Assembly (NCBI GenBank): GCA_028015205.1
Contig: CM051513.1
Coordinates: forward strand, 43,280,841 to 43,344,840
Length of the DNA stretch: 64,000 nucleotides
Reading direction: 5' to 3'
Source of the DNA: Mytilisepta virgata
Lineage: Eukaryota; Mollusca; Bivalvia; Mytilida; Mytilidae
Shown: piece after piece, positions 22,562-35,443 of the stretch
Numbering within the stretch: the stretch's first letter is position 1
Layout of the letters: each line of letters opens with the position of its first letter
The notes under the pieces: generated by a model
What the model was told of the DNA's origin: nothing
The model's database searches: none
What the model saw: only the letters and a program-made list of their open reading frames with translations
Translations under genes and position numbers: made by a program

Positions 22562-23705
22562 TGTTGGTTTTCAGAATTCGCTGTTCACGCTGAACTTGTA
22601 TCATGCACATGATACGCTGGTAAAATGTCTAAAAGTGTTTCTGTGTCCGAATTACTTGTATCATCACATTTGTAATCAGTACGTCTACTAAAACCATCAG
22701 CGTTGGAATGTAACGTTCCAGGTCTGTAAACAATGTACATTTGATATGATTGTAGTAATGCGACCCAACGAGCGAATTTCCCGGTTGGTTCTTTCAATGA
22801 CAACAACCATTTGAGAGCAGCATGGTCGACGACTGCTGTAAAACTCGAAAAACGGAGATAACAGTCAAATTTTTTCACACAGAAGACTAAAGCTAAGCAC
22901 TCTTTCTCGGTAATTCCATAATTTTGTTCTTGTTTATTTAATGCTCGTCCCTGATAACAAATGACCTTTTCTACACCGTCCTGTTCCTGACATAAAATAC
23001 CTCCAATTGCAAATGAACTAGCGTCTGTGTATACACGAAAAGGTTGGTCATATTGCGGGTAGGCTAAAATCGGCGGTGAAGTCAGTGAACTTTTCAGTTG
23101 CTGGAATGCGGTTTCACACTTTTCGGACCAAATGAATTCCGTGTTTTTCTTTGTCAGCGCATAAAGTGGAGCAGCAATCTGTGTATAATTCTTTTGAAAT
23201 TTTCTGTAATACCAAGACAGGCCTAGAAATTCACGTAATTGTCTTAATTTACGAGGTGAAGGATAGTTCCTAATTGCTTCCACTTTTGCAGGGTCTGGGG
23301 TAATGCCGTCCTTGCTAACTATGTGTCCTAAATATTTAATCTCCTTTTTTGCGAATGAACATTATTGCGGGTGAAGTTTTAGTCCGGCGTTTTGCAATCT
23401 ATAAAACGCATCTTTCAGATGGTGAAGGTGTTCACTAAATGATTTCTAGTATACAATATTATCATCCAAGTATATCAAACAAAATTTGAAAATCAGTCCA
23501 CGTAACACTGTTTCCATTAATCTCTGAAACATTGCAGGGCTATTGTTAAGACCCATTGGTAGACGTTTAAATTGAAACAGTCCAAGATGACATCGCCACG
23601 CTGTATACGGACGAGAACTAGCTTTGATTTGTGACTGATAAAAACCACCACGCAAGTCCAAAACACTGAAAAATCTGGGTTGAAAGTTTCCAAGGCATCG
23701 TCAGT
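22562..23705 (-). pseudogene. Ty3/gypsy reverse transcriptase and RNase H, N-terminally truncated
   Basis: The minus strand reads DDALET, then after a frameshift FSVLDLRGGFYQ, YTAWRCHLG, GLNNSPAMFQRLM and LIYLDDNIVY (RT active site, YLDD). ITPDPAKVEAIRNYP, LGLSWYYRKF and the RNase H (VYTDASSFAIGGIL, TEKECLAL, AVVDHAALKWL) follow. Stops lie at 23446-23448 (after NIVY) and near 23361. The first part of RT, and all protease and gag, are absent. At ~23705 the sequence passes directly into the tandem array. Confidence 0.9.
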
Positions 23706-24084
23706 TGTGTGCGAAACTTTTCAATAGACTTCTTGAAAAAGTCCAAAAATGTATCGCTTTCTCAAACAAATTAACATACGTCTCCTTTTCATCTTCTGGT
23801 ATTCTTGCCATGAAATTCTGATGACGTTCCGAATATTGTTCATACTTGTCGATATACAGATAATACTTGGCCTTTATTATTTCATATGAAGATTTATTTT
23901 GTATCAACATGATGACTTTCTCTGACAGTTTTTCTAGTCCATTATAAATATCACTTAATTTCGCAGCCTCATATTCCATGCCCCTTACTATGAACTGTCT
24001 TTTCCTGGCATAATCTACTCTTTCCACAGCATCTTGTAATTTGTCCGGCACTGGTTCTGCGTCGGGTGTCTTTTTAACATCCAT
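23706..24084 (-). pseudogene. Array unit a (type A), truncated by gypsy junction
   Basis: It opens MDVKKTPDAEPVPDK at 24084 and stays open through the helical region to SLLKSFA. It is then cut by the junction with gypsy RT, so the Ser/Arg stretch and coiled coil are missing. Apart from the truncation it is almost identical to unit g (30511-31230). Confidence 0.8.
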
Positions 24085-24570
24085 ATCTTTATAAGTCGAT
24101 ACGTCAATAAATGTGGATAGCTGGCTCAGGATATATCATCGATAAGATACAAATATCAGTCCATATGTTCTTTATTTGGTTCATACACTTGAAAGGATTG
24201 ACTGTAAAAAATAAAAATGAACTGACATAAATATTTGAGAACGAAAATAGTTTCAACATTTTCATTAACCATGTTAACATATATTTGCAAATAAAAGTAA
24301 ACACAAATGCATATCCTATGATCTTTACACAATGTGTGTTACGGTAAGTAATGTTTCAAACAATGTGATGGATTTTTGTGTAAAAATATTGTCATGATAA
24401 TTGTAAATCACAATGCAGTAACCAACAGGTAAGTATTTATAAATGTTTAAAATGTCTGAAATTAATTCAAACTACAGTTTTAGTGTCAACAATTACATAA
24501 GAATATCAATGCACAAGTATCAATGAAGCAATATCATGGTTTCATGCATGTTGCACAGAGGTGTGTTAAT

Positions 24571-25180
24571 ACTTTTCAAGCACTTTATTCTTGGCCTTTG
24601 ACACTGCAATTTCTGTAGATAGGTTCAATTCGTTCTTTTTTTTTGGCAACGGAACCTTTGCTAGTTCTTTCTTCTTATGTAATGATTCTTTCAGGTGTTT
24701 CAATTCTGCTCACATTAGAAGAATGTCTCCTACTTCCACTTCGTGAAGAATGATGTGACCTCGCACGACTGCTGGTACGACTCTTATCCTTTAAATTTCT
24801 AGCTGCGAAATTCTCTTCAATAGACTTCCTGAAAAAGTCCAAGAATATATCTTTCCTCAAACAAATTAACATTTCTCCTCTTCATCTTCCGGTATTCTTG
24901 CCATGAAATTCTGATGACGTTCCAAATATTGTTCATACTTGTCCATAAACAGATAATACTTGGCTTTTATTATTTCACACGAAGATTTATTTTCTATCAA
25001 TATGATGACTTTCTCTGACAGTTTTTCTAGGCCATTATAAATAACATTTAATTTCGCAGCCTCATATTCCATGCCCCTTACTGTGAACTGTCTTTTCCTG
25101 GCATAATCTTCTCTTTCAACAGCATCTTGTAATTTGCCCTGCATTGGATCTGCGTCGCATGTGTCTTTTTTAACATCCAT
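24571..25180 (-). pseudogene. Array unit b (type B), frameshifted and internally deleted
   Basis: The N-half is open 25180-24866 (104 codons) and ends EDEEEKC because two bases are missing. The other half continues in another frame (LRKDIFLDFFRKSIEENF, then the Ser/Arg run). It also lacks ~54 bases that encode the RLAEEQ start of the coiled coil, a deletion shared only with unit h. Confidence 0.8.
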
Positions 25181-25594
25181 ATCTTTATAAGTCGATACGT
25201 CAATAAATGTGGGTAGCTGGGCCAGGATATACCATCGAGAAGATACAGATATCAGTCCATATGTTCTTTATATGGTTCATACACATGAAAGGATTGACTG
25301 TAAACAATACAAATGAAATGACATAAATATTTGAGAAAGAAAATAGTTTCAACATTTTCATTAACCATGTTAACATATATTTCCAAATAAAACCAAACAT
25401 AAATGCAAATTCTATGATCTTTATACAATGTGTGTTACGGTAAGTAATGTTTCAAACAATGTGATGTATTTTTGTGTGTAAAAAATATTGTCATGATAAT
25501 TGTAAATAACAATGCAGGAACCAACAGTTAAGTATTTATAATTGTGTATAAATGATCAAAATGTCTGAAATAAATTCAAATTACAGTTTTAGTG

Positions 25595-26322
25595 TCACAA
25601 ATTACATACGAATATCAATGAAGCAATATCATGGTTTCCTACATGTTGCACGAAGGTGTATTCATACTTTTCAAGCCCTTTACTCTTGAAATTTGACACT
25701 GCAATTTCTGTAGATAGGTTCAATTCTTCCTCTTTTATTTGCAACTGAATCTCTGCTAGTTCTTTCTTCTTTTGTAATGATTCTTTCAGGTGTTTCAATT
25801 CAGCTATAGCTTGTTCTTCAGCAAGCCTTTTGGACGAAATTCTGCTCACATTAGAAGTATGTCTCCTACTTCCACTTCGTGAAGAATGATGTGAGCTCGC
25901 ACGACTGCTAGTACGACTCCTATCCTGTTTATTTCTAGCTGCGAAACTCTTCAATAGACTTCTTGAAAAAGTCCAAAAATGTATCGCTTTCTCAAACAAA
26001 TTAACATACGTCTCCTTTTTCATCTTCCGGTATTCTTGCCATGAAATTCTGATGACGTTCCAAATATTGTTCATACTTGTCGATATACAGATAATACTTG
26101 GCTTTTATTATTTCATATGCAGATTTATTTTGTATCAATATGATGACTTTCTCTGACAGTTTTTCTAGTCCATTATAAATATCACTTAATTTCACAGCCT
26201 CATATTCCATGCCCCTTACTATGAACTGTCTTTTCCTGGAATAATCTACTCTTTCCACAGCATCTTGTAATTTGTCCAGCACTGGTTCTGCGTCGGGTGT
26301 CTTTTTTAACATCCATATCTTT
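25595..26322 (-). pseudogene. Array unit c (type C)
   Basis: A shifted A-run after MDV makes the ATG frame fail (DTRRR). The unit frame is open only from an upstream in-frame ATG at 26339. The C-half is open (25595-26074) through the Ser/Arg stretch and the coiled coil (RLAEEQAIAELKHLKESLQKKK). One frame break separates the halves near 26030. Confidence 0.75.
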
Positions 26323-26378
26323 ATAAGTCGATACGTCAATAAATGTGGGTAGCTGGCCCAGGATATATATCTTCCGGT

Positions 26379-26667
26379 ATTCTTGCATGAAATTCTGATG
26401 ACGTTTCAAATGTTGTTCATACTTCTCCATATACAGAGAATACTTCGCTTATATTATTTCGAATAAAGATTTATTTTCTATCAATATGATGACTTTCTCT
26501 GACAGTTTTTTCTAGTCCATTATAAATATCACTTAATTTCGCAGCCTCATATTCCATGCTCCTTACTGTGAACTAACTTTTCCTGGCATAATCTTCTCTT
26601 TCCACAGCATCTTGTAATTTCTCCAGCACTGGTTCTGCGTCGGTTGTGTCTTTTTTTAACATCCATA
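26379..26667 (-). pseudogene. Array half unit P1
   Basis: N-terminal half only, with stops near 26573 (TGA...TTAGTTCA context) and frame changes. It joins the spacer of unit c without its own Ser/Arg part. The same half unit recurs beside every type C unit (33524, 38425, 47929). Confidence 0.7.
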
Positions 26668-27162
26668 TCTTTATAAGTCGATACGTCAATAAATGTTGTT
26701 AGCTGGCCCAGGATATACCATCGATGAGATACAGATATCAGTCCATATGTTCTTTATTTGGTTCAGACACATGAAAGGATTGACTGTACAAAATACAAAT
26801 GAACTGACATAAATATTTGAGAAAGAAATAGTTTCAACATTTTCATTAACTATGTTTACATATATTTGCAAATAAAACCAAACATAAATGCATATTCTAT
26901 GATCTTTACACAATGTGTATTACGGTAAGTAATGTTTCAAACAATGTGATGTATTTTTGTGTGTAAAAATATTGTCATGATCAATGTAAATTACAATGCA
27001 GTAACCAACAGGTAAGTATTTATAATTGTGTATAAATGATCAAAATGTCTGAAATTAATTCAAATTACAGTTTTAGTGTCACAAATTACATAAGAATATC
27101 AATTCACAAGTATCAATGAAGTAATATCATGGTTTCCTACATGTTGCACTAAGGTGCGTTCA

Positions 27163-27812
27163 TACTTTTCCAGCACTTGACTTTTGGCATTGACACTGCA
27201 ATTTATGCAGATAAGTTTAATTCTTCCCCTCTCATTTGCAACTGAACCTTTGCTAGTTCTTTTTTCTTATGTAATGATTCTCTTAGGTGTTCCAATTCAG
27301 CTATAACTTGTTCTTCAGCAAGGCTTTTGGACGAAATTCTGCTCACATTAGAATGTCTCCTACTTCCACTTCGTGAAGAATGATGTGACCTCGCACGACT
27401 GCTGGTACGACTCTTACCCTTTAAATTTCTAGCTGCAAAATTCTCTTCAATAGACTTCTTGAAAAAGTCCAAGAATGTATCTTTTTCCTCAAACAAATTA
27501 ACATTTCTCCTCTTCATCTTCCGATATTCTTGCCATGAAAATCTGATGACGTTCCAAATATTGTTCATACTTGTCCATAAACAGATAATACTTAGCTTTT
27601 ATTATTTCACACGAAGATTTATTTTCTATCAATATGATGACTTTCTCTGACAGTTTTTCTAGGCCATTATAAATAACACTTAATTTCGCAGCCTCATATT
27701 CCATGCCCCTTACTGTGAACTGTCTTTTCCTGGCATAATCTTCTCTTTGAACAGCATCTTGTAATTTGCCCTGCACTGGTTCTGCGTCGGGTGTGTCTTT
27801 TTTAACATCCAT
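27163..27812 (-). pseudogene. Array unit d (type D)
   Basis: The N-half is open 27812-27498 (MDVKKDTPDAEPVQGK...EEEKC). The second half is open 27568-27203 in another frame (NLFEEKDTFLDFFKKS, Ser/Arg run, RLxEEQVIAELEHLRE, QMRGEELNLSA). The same 2-base loss as in type B causes the break. Confidence 0.75.
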
Positions 27813-28313
27813 ATCTTTGTAAGTCGATACATCAATAAATGTGGGTAGCTGGCCCAGGATATATCATCGATAAGATACAAATATCAGTCCATATGTTCTT
27901 TATTTGGTTCATACACTTGAAAGGATTGACTGTAAAAATACAAATGAACTGACATAAATATTTGAGAACGAAAATAGTTTCAGCATTTTCATTAACCATG
28001 TTAACATATATTTGCAAATAAAAGCAAACACAAATGCATATCCTATGATCTTTACACAATGTGTGTTACGGTAAGTAATGTTTCAAACAATGTGATGTAT
28101 TTTTGTGTGAAAAAATATTATCATGATAATTGTAAATAACAATGCAGTAACCAACAGGTAAGTATTTATAATTGCGTATCAATGTTTAAAATGTCCGAAA
28201 TTAATTCAAAATACAATTTAAGTGTCAAACATTACATAAGAATATCAATGCACACGTATCAATGCAGCAATATTATGGTTTCATATATGTTGCACGAAGG
28301 TGTGTTCATACAT

Positions 28314-28955
28314 TTAAAACACTTTACTCTTGGCATTTGACAGTGCAATTTCTGTAGATAGGTTCAATTCTTCTTTTATTTGCAACTGAACCTTTGCTAG
28401 TTCTTTCTTATTTTGTAATGATTCCTTCAGGTGTTCCAATTCAGCTATACATTGTTCTTCAGCTAGCTTTTTGGACGAAATTCTGCTCACATTAGAAGAA
28501 GGTCTCCCACTTCGTGAAGAATGTTGTGAGCTCGCACGACTGCTTGTACGACTCTTATCCCGTTTATTTCTAGCTGCGAAATACTCTTCAATAGACTTCT
28601 TGAAAAAGTCTAAGAATGTATCACTTTCCTCAAACAAATTAACATACGTCTCCTTTTCATCTTCCTGTATTCTTGCCATGAAATTCTGATGACGTTCCAA
28701 ATATTGTTCATACTTGTCCATATACAGATAATACTTGGCTTTTATTATTTCACACGAAGATTTATTTTCTATAAATATGATGACTTTCTCTGACACCTTT
28801 TCTAGTCCCTTATAAATAACACTTAATTTCACAGCCTCATATTCTATGCCCATTACTGTGAACTGTCTTTTCCTGACATAATCTTCTCTTTCCACATCAT
28901 CTTGTAATTTGTCCAGCACTGGGTCTGCGTCGGGTGTGTCTTTTTTAACTTCCAT
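28314..28955 (-). CDS. Array unit e (type E): open gag-like frame, 213 codons
   Basis: This is the best reference unit. It has an ATG at 28955 and no internal stop. Residues 1-133 look helical (LQDDVEREDY, KLSVIYKGLEKVSEKV, AKYYLYMDKYEQYLERHQNFMARI, NLFEESDTFLDFFKKSIEEYFAARN). Residues 134-161 are Ser/Arg-rich (KSRTSSRASSQHSSRSG), and 162-213 form a probable coiled coil (KKLAEEQCIAELEHLKESL, QIKEELNLSTEIALSNAK). No signal peptide, membrane segment, zinc knuckle or enzyme motif is seen. The arrangement resembles the N-terminal Gag region of BEL/Pao-type retrotransposons in invertebrates (inference from pattern, not a search). An exon of a host gene is an alternative: AAAGTATGA after the coil and CCTGGGCCAG before the start could be splice sites. 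Function unknown. Confidence 0.5.
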   Translation of the reverse strand: MEVKKDTPDADPVLDKLQDDVEREDYVRKRQFTVMGIEYEAVKLSVIYKGLEKVSEKVIIFIENKSSCEIIKAKYYLYMDKYEQYLERHQNFMARIQEDEKETYVNLFEESDTFLDFFKKSIEEYFAARNKRDKSRTSSRASSQHSSRSGRPSSNVSRISSKKLAEEQCIAELEHLKESLQNKKELAKVQLQIKEELNLSTEIALSNAKSKVF

Positions 28956-29443
28956 ATCTTTATAAGTCGATACGTCAATAAATGTGGGTAGCTGGCCCAG
29001 GATATACCATCGATAAGATACAAATATCAGTCCATATGTTCTTTATTTGGTTCATACACATGAAAGGATTGACTGTAAAAAATACAAATGAACTGACATA
29101 AATATTTGAGAAAGAAAATAGTTTCGACATTTTCATTAACCATGTTAACATATATTTGCAAATAAAAGCAAACACAAATGCATATCCTATGATCTTTACA
29201 CAATGTGTGTTACGGTAAGTAATATTTCAAACAATGTGATGTATTTTTGTGTGTAAAAATATTGTCATGATAATTGTAAATCACAATGCAGTAACCAACA
29301 GGTAAGTATTTATAAATGTTTAAAATGTCTGAAATTAATTCAAACTACAGTTTTAGTGTCAAAAATTACATAAGAATATCAATGCACAAGTATCAATGAA
29401 GCAATATCATGGTTTCATACATGTTGCACAAAGGTGTGTTAAT

Positions 29444-30096
29444 ACTTTTCAAGCACTTTATTCTTGGCCTTTGACACTGCAATTTCTGTAGATAGGTTCA
29501 ATTCGTTCTCTTTTTTTTTGGCAACGGAACCTTTGCTAGTTCTTTCTTCTTGTGTAATGATTCTTTCAGGTGTTTCAATTCAGCTATACCTTGTTCTTCA
29601 GCAAGCCTTTTGAACGAAATTCTGCTCACATTAGAAGAATGTCTCCTACTTCCACTTCGTGAAGAATGATGTGACCTCGCACGACTGCTGGTACGACTCT
29701 TATCCTTTAAATTTCTAGCTGCGAAATTCTCTTCAATAGACTTCCTGAAAAAGTCCAAGAATATATCTTTCCTCAAACAAATTAACATTTCTCCTCTTCA
29801 TCTTCCGGTATTCTTGCCATGAAATTCTGATGACGTTCCAAATATTGTTCATACTTGTCCATAAACAGATAATACTTGGCTTTTATTATTTCACACGAAG
29901 ATTTATTTTCTATCAATATGATGACTTTCTCTGACAGTTTTTCTAGGCCATTATAAATAACATTTAATTTCGCAGCCTCATATTCCATGCCCCTTACTGT
30001 GAACTGTCTTTTCCTGGCATAATCTTCTCTTTCAACAGCATCTTGTAATTTGCCCTGCATTGGATCTGCGTCGCATGTGTCTTTTTTAACATCCAT
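29444..30096 (-). pseudogene. Array unit f (type B)
   Basis: Same type-B frameshift as unit b (EEEKC at 29782) but without the 54-base deletion. The C-half is open 29788-29498 through SFKRLAEEQGIAELKHL and ends in KVPLPKKKRTN, because a T-run change alters the frame before the ELNLSTEIAV tail. Confidence 0.75.
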
Positions 30097-30510
30097 ATCT
30101 TTATAAGTCGATACGTCAATAAATGTGGGTAGCTGGCCCAGGATATACCATCGAGAAGATACAGATATCAGTCCATATGTTCTTTATATGGTTCATGCAC
30201 ATGAAAGGATTGACTGTAAACAATACAAATGAAATGACATAAATATTTGAGAAAGAAAATAGTTTCAACATTTTCATTAACCATGTTAACATATATTTCC
30301 AAATAAAACCAAACATAAATGCAAATTCTATGATCTTTATACAATGTGTGTTACGGTAAGTAATGTTTCAAACAATGTGATGTATTTTTGTGTGTAAAAA
30401 ATATTGTCATGATAATTGTAAATAACAATGCAGGAACCAACAGTTAGGTATTTATAATTGTGTATAAATGATCAAAATGTCTGAAATTAATTCAAATTAC
30501 AGTTTTAGTG

Positions 30511-31230
30511 TCACAAATTACATACGAATATCAATGAAGCAATATCATGGTTTCCTACATGTTGCACGAAGGTGTATTCATACTTTTCAAGCCCTTTACT
30601 CTTGAAATTTGACACTGCAATTTCTGTAGATAGGTTCAATTCTTCCTCTTTTATTTGCAACTGAATCTCTGCTAGTTCTTTCTTCTTTTGTAATGATTCT
30701 TTCAGGTGTTTCAATTCAGCTATAGCTTGTTCTTCAGCAAGCCTTTTGGACGAAATTCTGCTCACATTAGAAGTATGTCTCCTACTTCCACTTCGTGAAG
30801 AATGATGTGAGCTCGCACGACTGCTAGTACGACTCCTATCCTGTTTATTTCTAGCTGCGAAACTCTTCAATAGACTTCTTGAAAAAGTCCAAAAATGTAT
30901 CGCTTTCTCAAACAAATTAACATACGTCTCCTTTTCATCTTCTGGTATTCTTGCCATGAAATTCTGATGACGTTCCGAATATTGTTCATACTTGTCGATA
31001 TACAGATAATACTTGGCCTTTATTATTTCATATGAAGATTTATTTTGTATCAACATGATGACTTTCTCTGACAGTTTTTCTAGTCCATTATAAATATCAC
31101 TTAATTTCGCAGCCTCATATTCCATGCCCCTTACTATGAACTGTCTTTTCCTGGCATAATCTACTCTTTCCACAGCATCTTGTAATTTGTCCGGCACTGG
31201 TTCTGCGTCGGGTGTCTTTTTAACATCCAT
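30511..31230 (-). CDS. Array unit g (type A): open gag-like frame, 239 codons
   Basis: The longest frame in the array runs from ATG 31230 to a stop at 30511. Compared with type E, about 15 residues after VNLFE (KAIHFWTFSRSLLKSFA versus ESDTFLDFFKKSIEEYFA) are in a shifted frame that a second small indel corrects. The protein stays open but that helix is rewritten. The Ser/Arg stretch and coiled coil (QLQIKEEELNLSTEIAV) are intact. The last ~26 codons read into spacer. Whether it is expressed cannot be judged. Confidence 0.45.
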   Translation of the reverse strand: MDVKKTPDAEPVPDKLQDAVERVDYARKRQFIVRGMEYEAAKLSDIYNGLEKLSEKVIMLIQNKSSYEIIKAKYYLYIDKYEQYSERHQNFMARIPEDEKETYVNLFEKAIHFWTFSRSLLKSFAARNKQDRSRTSSRASSHHSSRSGSRRHTSNVSRISSKRLAEEQAIAELKHLKESLQKKKELAEIQLQIKEEELNLSTEIAVSNFKSKGLEKYEYTFVQHVGNHDIASLIFVCNL

Positions 31231-31715
31231 ATCTTTATAAGTCGATACGTCAATAAATGTGGATAGCTGGCTCAGGATATATCATCGATAAGATACAAAT
31301 ATCAGTCCATATGTTCTTTATTTGGTTCATACACTTGAAAGGATTGACTGTAAAAAATAAAAATGAACTGACATAAATATTTGAGAACGAAAATAGTTTC
31401 AACATTTTCATTAACCATGTTAACATATATTTGCAAATAAAAGTAAACACAAATGCATATCCTATGATCTTTACACAATGTGTGTTACGGTAAGTAATGT
31501 TTCAAACAATGTGATGGATTTTTGTGTAAAAATATTGTCATGATAATTGTAAATCACAATGCAGTAACCAACAGGTAAGTATTTATAAATGTTTAAAATG
31601 TCTGAAATTAATTCAAACTACAGTTTTAGTGTCAACAATTACATAAGAATATCAATGCACAAGTATCAATGAAGCAATATCATGGTTTCATGCATGTTGC
31701 ACAGAGGTGTGTTAA

Positions 31716-32325
31716 TACTTTTCAAGCACTTTATTCTTGGCCTTTGACACTGCAATTTCTGTAGATAGGTTCAATTCGTTCTTTTTTTTGGCAACGGAAC
31801 CTTTGCTAGTTCTTTCTTCTTATGTAATGATTCTTTCAGGTGTTTCAATTCTGCTCACATTAGAAGAATGTCTCCTACTTCCACTTCGTGAAGAATGATG
31901 TGACCTCGCACGACTGCTGGTACGACTCTTATCCTTTAAATTTCTAGCTGCGAAATTCTCTTCAATAGACTTCCTGAAAAAGTCCAAGAATATATCTTTC
32001 CTCAAACAAATTAACATTTCTCCTCTTCATCTTCCGGTATTCTTGCCATGAAATTCTGATGACGTTCCAAATATTGTTCATACTTGTCCATAAACAGATA
32101 ATACTTGGCTTTTATTATTTCACACGAAGATTTATTTTCTATCAATATGATGACTTTCTCTGACAGTTTTTCTAGGCCATTATAAATAACATTTAATTTC
32201 GCAGCCTCATATTCCATGCCCCTTACTGTGAACTGTCTTTTCCTGGCATAATCTTCTCTTTCAACAGCATCTTGTAATTTGCCCTGCATTGGATCTGCGT
32301 CGCATGTGTCTTTTTTAACATCCAT
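31716..32325 (-). pseudogene. Array unit h (type B, with the 54-base deletion)
   Basis: Almost identical to unit b, 7145 bp away, including the deleted coiled-coil start (SRIETPERIIT ending). It differs by a two-base shortening of the T-run near 31780. Confidence 0.75.
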
Positions 32326-32739
32326 ATCTTTATAAGTCGATACGTCAATAAATGTGGGTAGCTGGCCCAGGATATACCATCGAGAAGATACAGATATCAG
32401 TCCATATGTTCTTTATATGGTTCATACACATGAAAGGATTGACTGTAAACAATACAAATGAAATGACATAAATATTTGAGAAAGAAAATAGTTTCAACAT
32501 TTTCATTAACCATGTTAACATATATTTCCAAATAAAACCAAACATAAATGCAAATTCTATGATCTTTATACAATGTGTGTTACGGTAAGTAATGTTTCAA
32601 ACAATGTGATGTATTTTTGTGTGTAAAAAATATTGTCATGATAATTGTAAATAACAATGCAGGAACCAACAGTTAGGTATTTATAATTGTGTATAAATGA
32701 TCAAAATGTCTGAAATTAATTCAAATTACAGTTTTAGTG

Positions 32740-33467
32740 TCACAAATTACATACGAATATCAATGAAGCAATATCATGGTTTCCTACATGTTGCACGAAG
32801 GTGTATTCATACTTTTCAAGCCCTTTACTCTTGAAATTTGACACTGCAATTTCTGTAGATAGGTTCAATTCTTCCTCTTTTATTTGCAACTGAATCTCTG
32901 CTAGTTCTTTCTTCTTTTGTAATGATTCTTTCAGGTGTTTCAATTCAGCTATAGCTTGTTCTTCAGCAAGCCTTTTGGACGAAATTCTGCTCACATTAGA
33001 AGTATGTCTCCTACTTCCACTTCGTGAAGAATGATGTGAGCTCGCACGACTGCTAGTACGACTCCTATCCTGTTTATTTCTAGCTGCGAAACTCTTCAAT
33101 AGACTTCTTGAAAAAGTCCAAAAATGTATCGCTTTCTCAAACAAATTAACATACGTCTCCTTTTTCATCTTCCGGTATTCTTGCCATGAAATTCTGATGA
33201 CGTTCCAAATATTGTTCATACTTGTCGATATACAGATAATACTTGGCTTTTATTATTTCATATGCAGATTTATTTTGTATCAATATGATGACTTTCTCTG
33301 ACAGTTTTTCTAGTCCATTATAAATATCACTTAATTTCACAGCCTCATATTCCATGCCCCTTACTATGAACTGTCTTTTCCTGGAATAATCTACTCTTTC
33401 CACAGCATCTTGTAATTTGTCCAGCACTGGTTCTGCGTCGGATGTCTTTTTTAACATCCATATCTTT
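32740..33467 (-). pseudogene. Array unit i (type C)
   Basis: Counterpart of unit c in the second higher-order repeat. It has the same start-region frameshift and the same break between halves, with a Pro-to-Ser change (KKTSDAEP) shared with unit m. Confidence 0.75.
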
Positions 33468-33523
33468 ATAAGTCGATACGTCAATAAATGTGGGTAGCTG
33501 GCCCAGGATATATATCTTCCGGT

Positions 33524-33811
33524 TTTCTTGCATGAAATTCTGATGACGTTTCAAATGTTGTTCATACTTCTCCATATACAGAGAATACTTCGCTTATATT
33601 ATTTCGTATAAAGATTTATTTTCTATCAATATGATGACTTTCTCTGACAGTTTTTCTAGTCCATTATAAATATCACTTAATTTCGCAGCCTCATATTCCA
33701 TGCTCCTTACTGTGAACTAACTTTTCCTGGCATAATCTTCTCTTTCCACAGCATCTTGTAATTTCTCCAGCACTGGTTCTGCGTCGGTTGTGTCTTTTTT
33801 TAACATCCATA
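33524..33811 (-). pseudogene. Array half unit P2
   Basis: Same truncated N-half as P1. It has one T fewer in the CAGTTTTT run than P1 and carries EYRK changed to ENRK. Confidence 0.7.
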
Positions 33812-34307
33812 TCTTTATAAGTCGATACGTCAATAAATGTTGTTAGCTGGCCCAGGATATACCATCGATGAGATACAGATCTCAGTCCATATGTTCTTTA
33901 TTTGGTTCAGACACATGAAAGGATTGACTGTACAAAATACAAATGAACTGACATAAATATTTGAGAAAGAAATAGTTTCAACATTTTCATTAACTATGTT
34001 TACATATATTTGCAAATAAAACCAAACATAAATGCATATTCTATGATCTTTACACAATGTGTATTACGGTAAGTAATGTTTCAAACAATGTGATGTATTT
34101 TTGTGTGTAAAAATATTGTCATGATCAATGTAAATTACAATCCAGTAACCAACAGGTAAGTATTTATAATTGTGTATAAATGATCAAAATGTCTGAAATT
34201 AATTCAAATTACAGTTTTAGTGTCACAAATTACATAAGAATATCAATTCACAAGTATCAATGAAGTAATATCATGGTTTCCTACATGTTGCACTAAGGTG
34301 CGTTCAT

Positions 34308-34956
34308 ACTTTTCCAGCACTTGACTTTTGGCATTGACACTGCAATTTATGCAGATAAGTTTAATTCTTCCCCTCTCATTTGCAACTGAACCTTTGCTAG
34401 TTCTTTTTTCTTATGTAATGATTCTCTTAGGTGTTCCAATTCAGCTATAACTTGTTCTTCAGCAAGCCTTTTGGACGAAATTCTGCTCACATTAGAATGT
34501 CTCCTACTTCCACTTCGTGAAGAATGATGTGACCTCGCACGACTGCTGGTACGACTCTTACCCTTTAAATTTCTAGCTGCAAAATTCTCTTCAATAGACT
34601 TCTTGAAAAAGTCCAAGAATGTATCTTTTTCCTCAAACAAATTAACATTTCTCCTCTTCATCTTCCGATATTCTTGCCATGAAAATCTGATGACGTTCCA
34701 AATATTGTTCATACTTGTCCATAAACAGATAATACTTAGCTTTTATTATTTCACACGAAGATTTATTTTCTATCAATATGATGACTTTCTCTGACAGTTT
34801 TTCTAGGCCATTATAAATAACACTTAATTTCGCAGCCTCATATTCCATGCCCCTTACTGTGAACTGTCTTTTCCTGGCATAATCTTCTCTTTGAACAGCA
34901 TCTTGTAATTTGCCCTGCACTGGTTCTGCGTCGGGTGTGTCTTTTTTAACATCCAT
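34308..34956 (-). pseudogene. Array unit j (type D)
   Basis: Counterpart of unit d with the same EEEKC break. The coiled-coil entry is SSKRLAEEQ, where d has SSKSLAEEQ. Confidence 0.75.
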
Positions 34957-35443
34957 ATCTTTGTAAGTCGATACATCAATAAATGTGGGTAGCTGGCCCA
35001 GGATATATCATCGATAAGATACAAATATCAGTCCATATGTTCTTTATTTGGTTCATACACTTGACAGGATTGACTGTAAAAATACAAATGAACTGACATA
35101 AATATTTGAGAACGAAAATAGTTTCAGCATTTTCATTAACCATGTTAACATATATTTGCAAATAAAAGCAAACACAAATGCATATCCTATGATCTTTACA
35201 CAATGTGTGTTACGGTAAGTAATGTTTCAAACAATGTGATGTATTTTTGTGTGAAAAAATATTATCATGATAATTGTAAATAACAATGCAGTAACCAACA
35301 GGTAAGTATTTATAATTGCGTATCAATGTTTAAAATGTCCGAAATTAATTCAAAATACAATTTAAGTGTCAAACATTACATAAGAATATCAATGCAGCAA
35401 TATTATGGTTTCATATATGTTGCACGAAGGTGTGTTCATACAT

